Of a stretch of 64,000 nt of DNA, positions 21,590-31,447 are shown piece by piece. Position numbers and translations under genes: made by a program. Every line of letters starts with the position of its first letter. Within the stretch, counting starts at the first letter, position 1. Origin of the DNA: Hyaloperonospora brassicae (Eukaryota; Oomycota; Peronosporomycetes; Peronosporales; Peronosporaceae); assembly GCA_947650285.1 (NCBI GenBank), contig CANTFL010000673.1, positions 1-64,000 on the forward strand. The letters run 5' to 3'. The notes beneath the pieces were generated by a model that saw only the letters and a program-made list of their open reading frames with translations, was not told the DNA's origin and ran no database searches.

Positions 21590-22531
21590 GGCGACGCAAA
21601 TGTTTAGTGCTTCCGCACATGTAACAGCGTCTCACCTCCTGTCGTTGCTCGGCAACATGAAGCTCAGCTTCACCTTCATCTTCAGCATTGCTGAGATCCA
21701 TCGGTTCGGGCTTACAGTAAGCTGAGCTATTTGCTGAGGTTGCCCTCGCATAGCTTAGGTTGTACCCATTCCAACCAAGTCTTGCTGACTTGAAGTTATG
21801 CTCAGCATTCTGAGCGATGCTCACAGCCTCCTCAAAAGTCGATGGATGGACTCGAAAGACCTCGGTCCTGGCAATGCCGTTGCGAAGACCTTCCATGAAG
21901 ACTGTCACGTAGACTTTCTCAGGGAGAGGGTCGGACTGCATGGCAGCCATCAGAGTTCTCAACTCCTGGACATAGTCCGTTAACTCGTTCTTACCCTGAC
22001 GGGTAGACAAGAAGCGTGAGCGCACGCGATATGCCTGGTTAGGCGGCGAGAAAACTCGCAAAATGCCCAACTTGAGCGAATCCCACGTGGGAAACGCCAA
22101 GTTGACCGACGTGCCACACGTCAAAGCCCACTCTCTCGCTCTTCCATCGAGCTTAGAGATAGCCAACGAGACCCGCTGGTTCTCAAGTGAGATGAGACCA
22201 GAGTCCATGGCCATCTCAATCTCACGGATCCAGAGGGTAAGGTTTCCCCCTCCTTCCCGGAGTAACATTTAACGTCCACCCGAAGGGGACGAGGCTTAGC
22301 CTCTTCTGGTGGCATAGCCACATAGCGTGTCGGCATAGCCGACGCTACTTGGTTTTGAACCTGGACCAACAGGGCCGTTTCGTACTGCATGAAGGTCTCG
22401 ACTCGTGCGTTGAGCACATCGGGACCTTGTGCAGCGAGAAAATCCACGTACTTAGGGCCTACGGCCGCGGTCAGCTTATCAAGCGCGACCTTTTGGGCCT
22501 CAGAGAGGGGTGTGGATTGCTCCATCGTCAA
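21590..22531 (-). pseudogene. Gypsy-1 gag, frameshifted
   Basis: The N-terminal part (start MTMEQSTPLSEAQ at 22531) runs into a G homopolymer near 22250, after which the capsid-like region continues in another frame (LTLWIREIEMAM, ELTDYVQELRTLM). A CCHC zinc knuckle begins with CYMCGSTKH near 21620, and its last Cys is in yet another frame because of one extra base near 21590. Gag would package element RNA; this copy cannot make it intact. Confidence 0.85.
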
Positions 22532-22564
22532 AGAGGATCAGTCGTTACCGACTCAGGCGTAGAT

Positions 22565-22582
22565 TGACTACTAGTGCTACCA
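22565..22582 (-). other. Gypsy-1 primer-binding site
   Basis: Read on the minus strand, TGGTAGCACTAGTAGTCA begins two bases after the 5' LTR. TGG fits the CCA end of a tRNA primer. Gypsy-2 has nearly the same site. Confidence 0.65.
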
Positions 22583-22584
22583 AG

Positions 22585-23077
22585 TGTAGCGGAGCTACAC
22601 AGCTCCTTAAGTCAGAGGAAGACTTGAACGCTCAATGAGAATGTACCCAAATATTACGAGCAACTTTGGTTCTACGAACCCGACTCAGAGAGTCAACAAG
22701 CTCAGAGAGCTTACGGTCCCTGTTCCAGGGGGACCAAACGATTCAAGAGAATCAAAGCACAGAGTGCTCAAGAGCAGCTACCTTTACAGGAGTTGCTAGC
22801 TCTTCCGATCAAGACGCCTCGCAAGGCACGTATCTTATGTTGATCAAAATGACAACTGAACTTTATTTCTTCTTTTAACCTAAAAGAACACCTTAGAACA
22901 ACGTGTGTAACCTGCCCTAAATAACCTCTTAAAAGATCTCGTAATCAATTGATGACAGACATCAGTCTTCAACAATTGATACACTCACTGCGTTCTAAAA
23001 TTACTTTATAGGGTACCCCCTCTCTTGTGTGCACCACACCTATCGTCGACTACCAGCCGACGTGTAACCTCGTTACA
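22585..23077 (-). repeat. Gypsy-1 5' LTR (right)
   Basis: 493 bp, starting TGTAGCGGAGC and ending TCGTTACA on the plus strand. It carries about 17 bp (near 22633-22650) missing from the left LTR. Confidence 0.92.
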
Positions 23078-23110
23078 GAGCGCGTCAAGCAGCGATTGAC
23101 GTGTTGATAT

Positions 23111-23586
23111 TGTAGCGAAGCTACTATATCTCTTTGTCAGATGAAGGCTTTCTGCTCAATGAGCAATTCTGTTCGTTATAAGAAATCGATTCTACGAGTT
23201 AAGAAGATTAAAAGCTTAAGGTCTTTGTTCAAGGAACCTAACGATTCAACGAATCTTTAGTACGAAGTGCTCAAGAGTCTACGCCCTACCAAGGCTTGAC
23301 TACTCATACGAGCTCTGATACTCCTTGGCAAGGCACGTGTCTCTGCAGATCAGAAGGAGAACTGACCATTGTTTTATTGCAAAACGACATCTTACTCGAA
23401 ACGCACCTAATCTAGTTGTTAATGTCCTAAACTAGTACCCTATATAGATCTTTAGTCTAGTGGCTGACACACGTCAGTCCCAACAAAGTGAAGATGCATT
23501 CTGGGTACACTATAAATGGGATACCATCGCAAGTGTGTATCACACTTGTTTTACCGGTTATCAACCGACGAGTAATTACCGTTGCA
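23111..23586 (-). repeat. Related solo LTR
   Basis: About 476 bp starting TGTAGCGAAGC and ending CCGTTGCA, with block similarity to the Gypsy-1 LTR throughout (CAAGGCACGTGTCT, CAGATCA, CCGACGAGTAA). No internal region or clear target duplication flanks it, so it is an older solo LTR of a sister family sitting 28 bp from the Gypsy-1 insertion. Confidence 0.75.
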
Positions 23587-25741
23587 GGTGTCACGCCGTG
23601 TAATAACCAATGAGCAGGCCCTTGGGTTGCCGCAAGAATATCTCTGTATCTTGTAACATTCTACGAAGAATCTTCAGCGTGATATTCTTATCATCAAATG
23701 TTACATATGATTATATCATGCAACAGGTCACCCCGTCAAAGGTCGGCCATTTCAGTTTGGGCTTGCGAGTCGTTGCAAGAACTTAACTACCGATTTTCGA
23801 TGGATATGGTGAGCCGGACTACCCAGTTTATTACGTTTCTTCATCTCAACCTGGCATCTTCTGCTACACTGCATACTGCCACCTACTTCTGCTTCTTATC
23901 CTCTGGCGCATGCATCTCCTGCTTCATCCCGAGAAACTACAGCGCCGCCATGTCTACTCTTTGGTGATCTGGGAACTAGCACTGGAATCTAAAGTAGCTC
24001 TCTCGTGCATCCGGTATAATCCGCCTTCACTTCCTCACCTGGTGCAACTGAGGTGTGCGGTACCACCGATACCACACCTGTAGGACGAGCAAGTAACGAA
24101 ACCAGCTGTTTCGGTCGATCAGATAATTGTTTACCACCTCTAGTATTGTCGACAGAATGTTTCGCACAGATTATGTGTATTGGTATAAGCGGTAGGATTG
24201 TCAACAAATTTAAATTAATCACAGTCGGACCATATGTTCCATAGCAGTAGAAACACTAGGATTGGTCATCAAATCCACTAGTATATGTAGGCATCGAGAT
24301 GTCTGTTTGGTTTTCGAATGAAGGACCTCAAAATAAGTCTTTGAATTTTGTCATCGAGCAATTAACATACAACCTTCCAGCTTAGGCCGCCCAATTTTAC
24401 GTCTTTTCTGTGACGTAAAAGCGCTCGTCGGTCTTCCTCGCTAGGATTTAGTATCAGGGTGGGCACATAGAGGGGAGATCAATAAAATAAAAAGAACGCC
24501 TGAGTTGTCGCGTATGAGGAAGGTTACACATTTGGTATAAGCATAATATTCTACAATTAGTAGCTGATGTTTGTGGTTGGGTCATATGTGTAACATACAC
24601 ATTGGAGACGCCTTCGTCGGATTATAGGTTTTACGTTGCCGAAGATCGCTTTCCCGCCTTTGGAAAGAGTGAGTTTAAACCTCCCTCATATTTCCCACCA
24701 AGTGGCGCTTGATCTGCACCCATTTCTGTTAGACTGTATTAGTATTGCTTACATAATTGGAAAACAGAAAACTTGTTGATACGATAATGTGGGGTGAAGT
24801 GCTTTTTAAAGGTAGTGGACCTAGGTACCGGTGGGTTGTCGGCACACCAGGGAGAGGGTATAAGAGACAAAGGGGGATACGGAGGTGAGGCAACCCTTAG
24901 ATGAGAAGAATTTGCAGGACCAACAAAGGAAAGATCTGAGTCAGGATACCATATGATCAGTACTGAAAGGAGTCGGCCACGGTTCCTCATTGATAGACCG
25001 GTTCCTCATCAGTAGATCTCGATCCCTCGTCGGTAGATCTCTCCGTATCTGCAAGTCGACCGCAGCCCCTTATTATTAGACCTTGGTCTCTCATGGTCAA
25101 GCTACTCATGTCCAGTCAAATTAAGGAAACAGGTGATTAGGCAAGTATAGATTGAAGAAGTTAAATGATTCGACTTTATCAAATACTACATAAAAATTGT
25201 TCAGGTGGCGCGAATTCATAGTGCTTGATAGAAACTTGTTAAGTCTGATTGCCTGTTCCTAGAAAGGGATACACTTTGACCTTCCACGTGAATGATAGTG
25301 GCAAAGCAAATCCAAGTGCTAATACAATCTGATGAAGTATATGGCTTGTAAGTGTTTCTCGAGTAGCATCCCCAACATCCGCTATCGTATGCTGCCTCCC
25401 CACCAAATAGTTCGGGAGCAAGGTGTAGGCCAGGTGGCAAATACTCATGCGACAACCAAAGAAAATACCAAGGGCAGAAATCTTCCAGAAGAATTTGGTG
25501 TATGTCCACTCTCGACCAGATCGATCGAGTGGCCACCAACTGGCCACTTAGCGAAGCATATCCACTCGGTGGTGCCAGGTCTCTTTTTTAAAGCTGACAT
25601 CCACATCCTCACCCAAGTCGTCCGAGGAGTGCTACCCGCCAGCCGGTAGATTCACAAGGTGATAAGAAATCGTACGTGGCTTCGGAACCCCCTCTGTCTC
25701 ATAAGTCGGCAGGCCAGCACAATGAGTGGCTTGTAATGGGG
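23587..25741. other. Repeat-derived intergenic DNA, no supported gene
   Basis: AT-rich sequence with only short frames. A small imperfect tandem array of about 25 bp (GGTTCCTCATCAGTAGATCTCG type) lies at about 24985-25045. Origin of the rest is not identified; decayed transposon sequence is likely given its setting. Confidence 0.4.
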
Positions 25742-25929
25742 GTATACAACTCGCTCAGGTAGAATTCCAGAACACGGGGGAAATGTAAAATATATGTGTT
25801 GTTATTAACTCTAATTTATGTAATGGTTGAACTTATATGACCTCGCGTGTACTTCTTCTTGTGTCATCCATGACAGTGGATATCGCATCAGCACGCCAGC
25901 GTTCCATCACCTGATGTCCCACTGTCAGC
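25742..25929 (-). repeat. Copia 3' LTR (left, approximate ends)
   Basis: Similar to 38395-38617, especially over the segment reading ATCGCATCAGCA..CCAG.GT.CCATCACCTGATGTC. Exact ends are uncertain. Confidence 0.65.
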
Positions 25930-26259
25930 ACTCCCCATCGACGATAAGCTTCCAAGGTTGTCCTTGTCCACGAAGTATTGAAACCTGTTCGTCAAAATAG
26001 CTTTGGTCAGATGGTCAGCAAGTCGTTACGTAGTTTACTCCAGATGGATGACCTTTTCCTTGACTTGATCACGCACAAAATTATAGCGTACATCAATGGG
26101 ATTTGCAAGACTTCGGTATCCTACATTCTTCTCAGTAGCGGTCGTACCTTGATTGTCCTCGCATGAACGAGTGGACCATCAATATTGACCTTCATCCCCA
26201 GCAATAGCGATTTAGTCTACAAATCTTGTTCATTTCGCAATGAAAGCGCCACAACTTCA

Positions 26260-26430
26260 GCTTTGGTAGTGCTAAGTGCACCCTGTTTTACATCTTGGAC
26301 TCGAAATTACTGGCACTCCGTTGACCATAACCATCACTCCTGATGTTGAGCGTCGATTACCATCGTTGCTGTTCCAGTCAGCATCGCTGCTTGCACTGAG
26401 CTTCAGCATACCCGACTTGCCAAGATAGCC
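26260..26430 (-). pseudogene. Copia RNase H remnant
   Basis: Minus-strand translation in mixed frames gives KSGMLKLSASSDADWNS and NRRSTSG, matching the Copia RNase H signature DADWAGD..RKSTSG. Confidence 0.65.
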
Positions 26431-26983
26431 AATTCCATGTGATTTAGTCGACTATCGGTAACGTAATACACGAATAGCTTCATTCCTGTGTTATTCCCTT
26501 GGTCTCTACAAATTCCGACTCAATTTGCACACTGCAAAGGAATAATCAGGTCTTGTTCCAGTTGCCACATATAGAAGTGACCCCATCAGAGAATGATATG
26601 AGCGATTCTCCAGTGTTGGGTTCTGCTTATCATACTTGACCATGGTATGTCCTTACAAACTTGGATTGTATACTGGTTTGCACCGACCATTATAAACCTT
26701 TCAATTGTTCTAGTGATACATACACTCTGAATGACCATGAATTGTTTCATACTCACCTCATATTTCACTTTGATACCGCGAAAAATCGCACTTTGCTAGT
26801 TTTTTTAGCTGGAAAGACTCGACGGTTCATCTGCAACTCTCGTGATAGATTTAACCAAAGCACCACCAATAAGCATGTCGTCCGCATACAACGTCACATA
26901 AACCCATCATAAATTGATATTTTGGGGAACGAATATACACGGATCAGAAACACATGACACAAAATTATTGTCCTTAAAAAGAC

Positions 26984-27274
26984 TCAAAAGTGTCTGGAAC
27001 CACGCCGAAGCAGCTTCTCGATGTAGAACTTGATGTTGTTGCATGTAGATACCTTGAGGCGTGTAAATATACACGTCTCTTCCAAAATACCACTGATAAA
27101 TGCAGTATCAAGATCATACTGGTGAATTGCCATGCCGTAATAACAGCACACAACCAGAAAGATGCAAATTGAGTTTATTTTCGTGACTAGTGAGTTCGTT
27201 TCGTGCATTCTACTCCATTGGTTTGTCGATAACCCAACGCCACAAGTCGATCTTGAACCCCTCCATACCACCAC
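26984..27274 (-). pseudogene. Copia reverse transcriptase remnant
   Basis: The frame retains the RT block IHQYDLDTAFISG-LEE, corresponding to the family motif IHQMDVKTAFLNG-L-EE, preceded by a decayed ARLVA-like block. Confidence 0.75.
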
Positions 27275-28169
27275 ATTCGTTTCGCTTCATTGAAAACTTC
27301 CCACTTGTTTTCGATCACCTTTTTGCTTGGCGATTTTGCCCCTGCTTTCCATGCCTTCGTTGATTTATTGCGTTCAATTTGGTCTTGATCGCCTCACTCC
27401 CGTCGTAGATTGTAGAGATGCCATTGCATCATGACATGTCGATGGAGTTTGGGTCCCTTCATTCGCTTGCTCATACTAAATACACTATATTTTGGACACA
27501 CGAGTGTCTGGATCATTAATACGTGACGTATCAAGTGTATTGGATATTTCTACTTGTACTAAAACTTGATCTTCACAGGTTGATGTTGGTAGCGCAAGCG
27601 GGCATTATTCCCATTGTATTGAGATGATTGTACCACTGAGTGATTACTAAGGCATCAAGCCCCCACCCTGAGCACAATGCCCTAGTGTTATCCACATCCA
27701 GATCGGTGAGACCCATGTATGATCGATATCGAAAACAGGACCAGGTACATACCTTTTTTCCTGGATTGAAAGACCCAAATTGACTTGGAGTTGTAACAAT
27801 TTGATCAGTTCCAGTTTGGTCTACCACCGTCGGTTTCACGTCACTTTGGGTAACTAAAGTTGGTAATTGTACAACTCCTGTATCATCATCATTATCGTCG
27901 TTTGTACATGCAGTAGTAGGTATATCTTTAATCACTTGCACATACGTGAACTTTGGTATCTCATGTAAAGTCACTGATTGAGTGATTTTCAGTCTACTGG
28001 AAAATAAATTGCAGACACATACTACCTTCATCTCATGCGACTAGCCCAGAAAATTGCATCAAAATGCCGTTTTGTCTTACTTAGATGTTTTTGGTTGTGC
28101 AATGTGGGCTTAAACGGTTGCAAAAGATACGCCTATTTGCGACAGGTCTGGTTTCGTTCCGAAAAATAC

Positions 28170-28370
28170 TTAGATTGACGTCTTCGTCGATCTAAAAGAG
28201 CAAGTGAATCGATAAGTCACATACACCTCAGTATTCATCGCCTCAGCCCACCACATATTGTCCACTTGCATGCAAGTAAGCATCGATTTTGCTCGTTCAT
28301 TTAGTTTCCTGTTCAATCCGTCAGCCATTTCATTTTGATGAGGCGGATACGGCACTGTCGCTTGGTGCAC
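28170..28370 (-). pseudogene. Copia integrase remnant
   Basis: The frame reads TVPYPPHQNEMADGLNRKL..WWAEAMNTEVYV, matching the integrase third catalytic region (PYTPQQNG-AER-NRT, FWAEAVNTA) with the catalytic Glu position changed to Asp. Confidence 0.8.
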
Positions 28371-29178
28371 AATTCCAGCCTTTCTATAAATTTATGTAAA
28401 TCGCTTGTCGATGTACTCACTCCACCATTGTCGGCGCGAATTTACTTTATCTTGCTACTCACCTTGTTTTTATCCTCGACTTGTATTCGAGTAAACTTCT
28501 CTATCACATTAGACTTGTGTGGAAAATAGTAAGCAACCACATATCGTATACAACCGTCCATAAATGTCACCGCAAATGTTACTCCTCCTTGCGACTCGGT
28601 CTCCATCGGTCCCAATACGTTGCTGTGAATAAGTTGGAGCAGCGAAGCGGTCGTTACTTTGCCGTATTAAGACTTTGGGAATGACTTGACATACATCGTT
28701 CCGATTACACACCCTTCGCATTTTCGTTATGACCATCATCAACAGCTAGAAAATGTTGCACCAATAATCCTCCAACGCACTTGTTAAGATTTTTATTGCC
28801 TCCAGTGGTATATATACTGGTAGTGCATGCCAGACACTTGGACCCACACGATTGGCTCCACCGCCAATCTCTTCACTCAAGCTCACATATTCCTATGTAT
28901 CACCTTATAGCACGGATAAATTGCCTTGTGGTGTCACTTGAGTCGCCACGTACCAATCATTCATTCTTGATCATGAACCACCCGAGTCGGATAGCACCCA
29001 GACGCGAACAGTGACGACGAGTGGATTGAGCGGTGGCGACTCTGTGAGATACACAGATAAGCTGGCCACGGCGTTGATTGCCGTGACATGTACTGTTCGA
29101 CACGATACGTGGCCTGCTATCGTGAAGCCAGTGAGCCATTTAAACAGAACGTTAAGAAAGTGCTACCGCGGCGCAGTA

Positions 29179-29418
29179 CTAGGCGCCGTCGCTACGTAGT
29201 AACGTAACTTTGTGATCAAGTGTGTTGGAAGTCATGAGCTGAGGAAAATCGCTGCTGCTTCGTCTGTTTGAGCGACGAGTGTCGGAGGCGCGTAGACGTT
29301 TTATTTCAAATTTTACGTATAACACTTTCTTAGACAATTCAGGAATCGAAAGTAGACGACGATTCAGATCTGAAACGTACAAAACGTCTTTAAATCTACT
29401 TGGCTTCATTTTCTTCAA
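29179..29418 (-). pseudogene. Copia gag-pre-integrase remnant
   Basis: The frame reads FKDVLYVSDLNRRLLSIPELSKK, matching the L-DVLYVP-L--NLLSV--L segment downstream of Copia protease. Confidence 0.7.
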
Positions 29419-29466
29419 GAAAGTTCAAATTTTTCTTACATTAGCAACCAAAACCGTTTTCCGTTT

Positions 29467-29670
29467 TCAATCAAAATCACAACCAATCTTTTTCAGCGAT
29501 ACGATCTTTACAAACTTATCTTGAAATGGACACGCGTGACAACCCGCACCACTGTCGAGCAACCAACCTTCGGAATAATGTTCACCTACATTAAACGCTT
29601 GCTCAAAGTTCATCTTCTTGTCTGGATTCTTCCAGCAATCTTCCAATTTGTGTTTATAACGTGTGCACAT
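29467..29670 (-). pseudogene. Copia zinc knuckle and protease remnant
   Basis: A degenerate Cys knuckle (CTRYKHKLEDCW) is followed about 35 residues later by the protease active site WLLDSGAGCHACP. Confidence 0.8.
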
Positions 29671-29799
29671 AAAACACGTTCAATAGAACTTGTCAATAGT
29701 TCGTATTTTTATAGCCAAAAACTGTTGCTCTCGAAATTTGTTTTAGCCTTCAAAGCAATTTACTCTTCTTTTTACAATCAATGCCTTCGTATTCACGAC

Positions 29800-29986
29800 C
29801 AAACATATATTTTATTTTCGAACAGATCAGGGTTTCTCATGATTCCAACGGTCTTGACTATCTGATCGTATTACTCAGGAAACCTTTTAGAAGAATAACG
29901 AGTCGCTCATCGTGCTCAGCTTCGTCACCGATGGCTTGTATAGACATGTACAGCTCAGGGAACTTGAAAAAGTGATTCATCACACT
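29800..29986 (-). pseudogene. Copia gag, downstream piece (cut by Gypsy-2)
   Basis: Minus-strand reading from the Gypsy-2 junction gives MNHFFKFPELYMSIQAIGDEAEHDER then LLKGFPE-YD, matching Copia/UBN2 gag (F--L---L-AIG----DE, LL--LP--YD). It is the direct continuation of 37724-37996. Confidence 0.75.
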
Positions 29987-30314
29987 TGTAATGGGGCAAC
30001 CCCATTACATTAAGTAGCCATAACATTTATATATATATATATATATATATATAAATTGGTGTAGGCAGTATCCGGATAGCGGATACTGCGCGTCTATTTA
30101 TTATTGGTTTATTATTGGGGTGCCAGACCCAATAATTAACCAATAATAATTAGTCTTTTATTTGAGTGGTTCCCATGAGCTAGGGAACATATTCGCACTT
30201 ACTGCGAATTATAAAAACATAAAATAAAACAGAGTTAAATTTACCTTGTAACTAAGAGCGCTTCCTCAAGCAATTAAATAGTGTACGACGGTAACGGGCT
30301 CTCACCCCGTTACA
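29987..30314 (+). repeat. Gypsy-2 5' LTR
   Basis: 328 bp, from TGTAATGGGGCAACC to CCCCGTTACA, with an internal (TA)n run at about 30027-30055. Confidence 0.93.
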
Positions 30315-30316
30315 CC

Positions 30317-30334
30317 TGGTAGCACTTAGTAGTC
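30317..30334 (+). other. Gypsy-2 primer-binding site
   Basis: TGGTAGCACTTAGTAGTC begins two bases after the LTR, the same spacing and nearly the same sequence as in Gypsy-1. Confidence 0.65.
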
Positions 30335-30340
30335 CTTCCC

Positions 30341-31447
30341 ATGACCAAGTTCGAGATGAACATTAATGAATTCTTCGATGGCTCCAGCAGTTTCGCTGGA
30401 GCATTCAGACTTTCCACATCTCACTACGGTAGAATGGCAGGCATTACACCGCCTCGCGGCGGTGTCTGGTGAAATCTTCGTGACGTCGCTGCTGAGCACA
30501 GCGACACCCGAACAACACCGTACCGCCATTCAAGACTACATGGTGCGCGAGCTCGCCGAAGCGAACCGGCGAGTACAGACTTCCCTCGCGCCCCTCCCAT
30601 TACGATGCAATTAAAATGGAGACGTCGACGTACTCTGGTGATGGTCCAGATCGTCTTCCCCTTAATCGCTGGTTTAGGGAGATTGATATCGCCATAGCGT
30701 CAAGGTTGATCGACGCTCCGACGACCAAGGTTAATTTCCTGCTGTCTCGGACTTGTTGGTAAAGCCAAAGAATGGGCTCTTGGGAAGCTCGTTGTAAACG
30801 AGTTGGAGTTCCCCACGCTGGAAGATATCCAGCGCGACTTACGACTGGCGTTCGAGCCCCCTCAAGATGAGTCACGCTTGCGTGCAGACTTCTTTTCACT
30901 TCGATAGGGCAAGCTGTCGATGCGTGACTACGTGCAGAAGACGCGACATCTTGCTTCGTGTATCATCACGCAGCCGATCGACATGGCTTCACAAGTCCAT
31001 GTCTTCGTCTTCGGTATGCAAGAGGGCATGACCCGCTATTGCCTCACTCGAGCTGAACCGAAGACTCTCGAGGAGGCATTTGCCCTCGCATTTCGTGAAG
31101 ATTACACGGTCGCGTCGTCATACTTGCAGGCAGCGTCGCAACGCCCACGTACGTCTGGCCCAGAGCCAATGGAAATTGTCATTATCGATGCATCTCGTGG
31201 TCGCGGCAAACAATTTGGCCGCGAAATTCGAAGTCAAAACACGATGAAGTGTTTTCGGTGCGGCAAGACAGGCCACCGTGCGGCCGTCTGCCGAGCACCA
31301 GCGCCGGTGTCCATGAACACAGCCGTCTCACGTGGAGATACTGTGTCGTCGGTGGTACCCCAAAAAACGAGCGGTTCCAGTAGGCGCGGGGCGCCCCACT
31401 GGCAGCAATGGAGCCCCGAGTACTCAGGGGTCAGCTCGGGCTCCTAG
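30341..31447 (+). pseudogene. Gypsy-2 gag, broken
   Basis: The N-terminal frame (start MNSSMAPAVSLEHSDF at 30366) stops at 30614. The capsid part follows in other frames ([17 protein letters not shown], then AKEWALGKL). The last part, from 30920, holds MRDYVQKTRHLAS and an intact CCHC knuckle CFRCGKTGHRAAVC near 31250-31292. Confidence 0.85.

Larger units (their letters stand above)
15468..23082 (-). mobile_element. Gypsy-1: chromodomain Ty3/Gypsy LTR retrotransposon with TSD
   Basis: Two LTRs (15473-15948 and 22585-23077) are flanked by the 5-bp direct repeat GAGCG at 15468-15472 and 23078-23082. Sense is the minus strand, so the 5' LTR is the right one. Order from right to left: LTR, primer-binding site, gag, protease, reverse transcriptase, RNase H, integrase, chromodomain, antisense ORF on the plus strand, polypurine tract, LTR. 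Several frameshifts (G-run near 22250, zinc knuckle near 21590, RT end near 19380, chromodomain at 16999/17000) make it non-autonomous. The LTRs differ by roughly 6-7% by eye plus a deletion of about 17 bp in the left copy, so the insertion is not recent. Confidence 0.93.

Noticed and set aside
27573..28031. 152-codon minus-strand frame in the Copia region
   Set aside because: Falls in the Copia linker between integrase and RT; explained as remnant polyprotein, not an independent gene.
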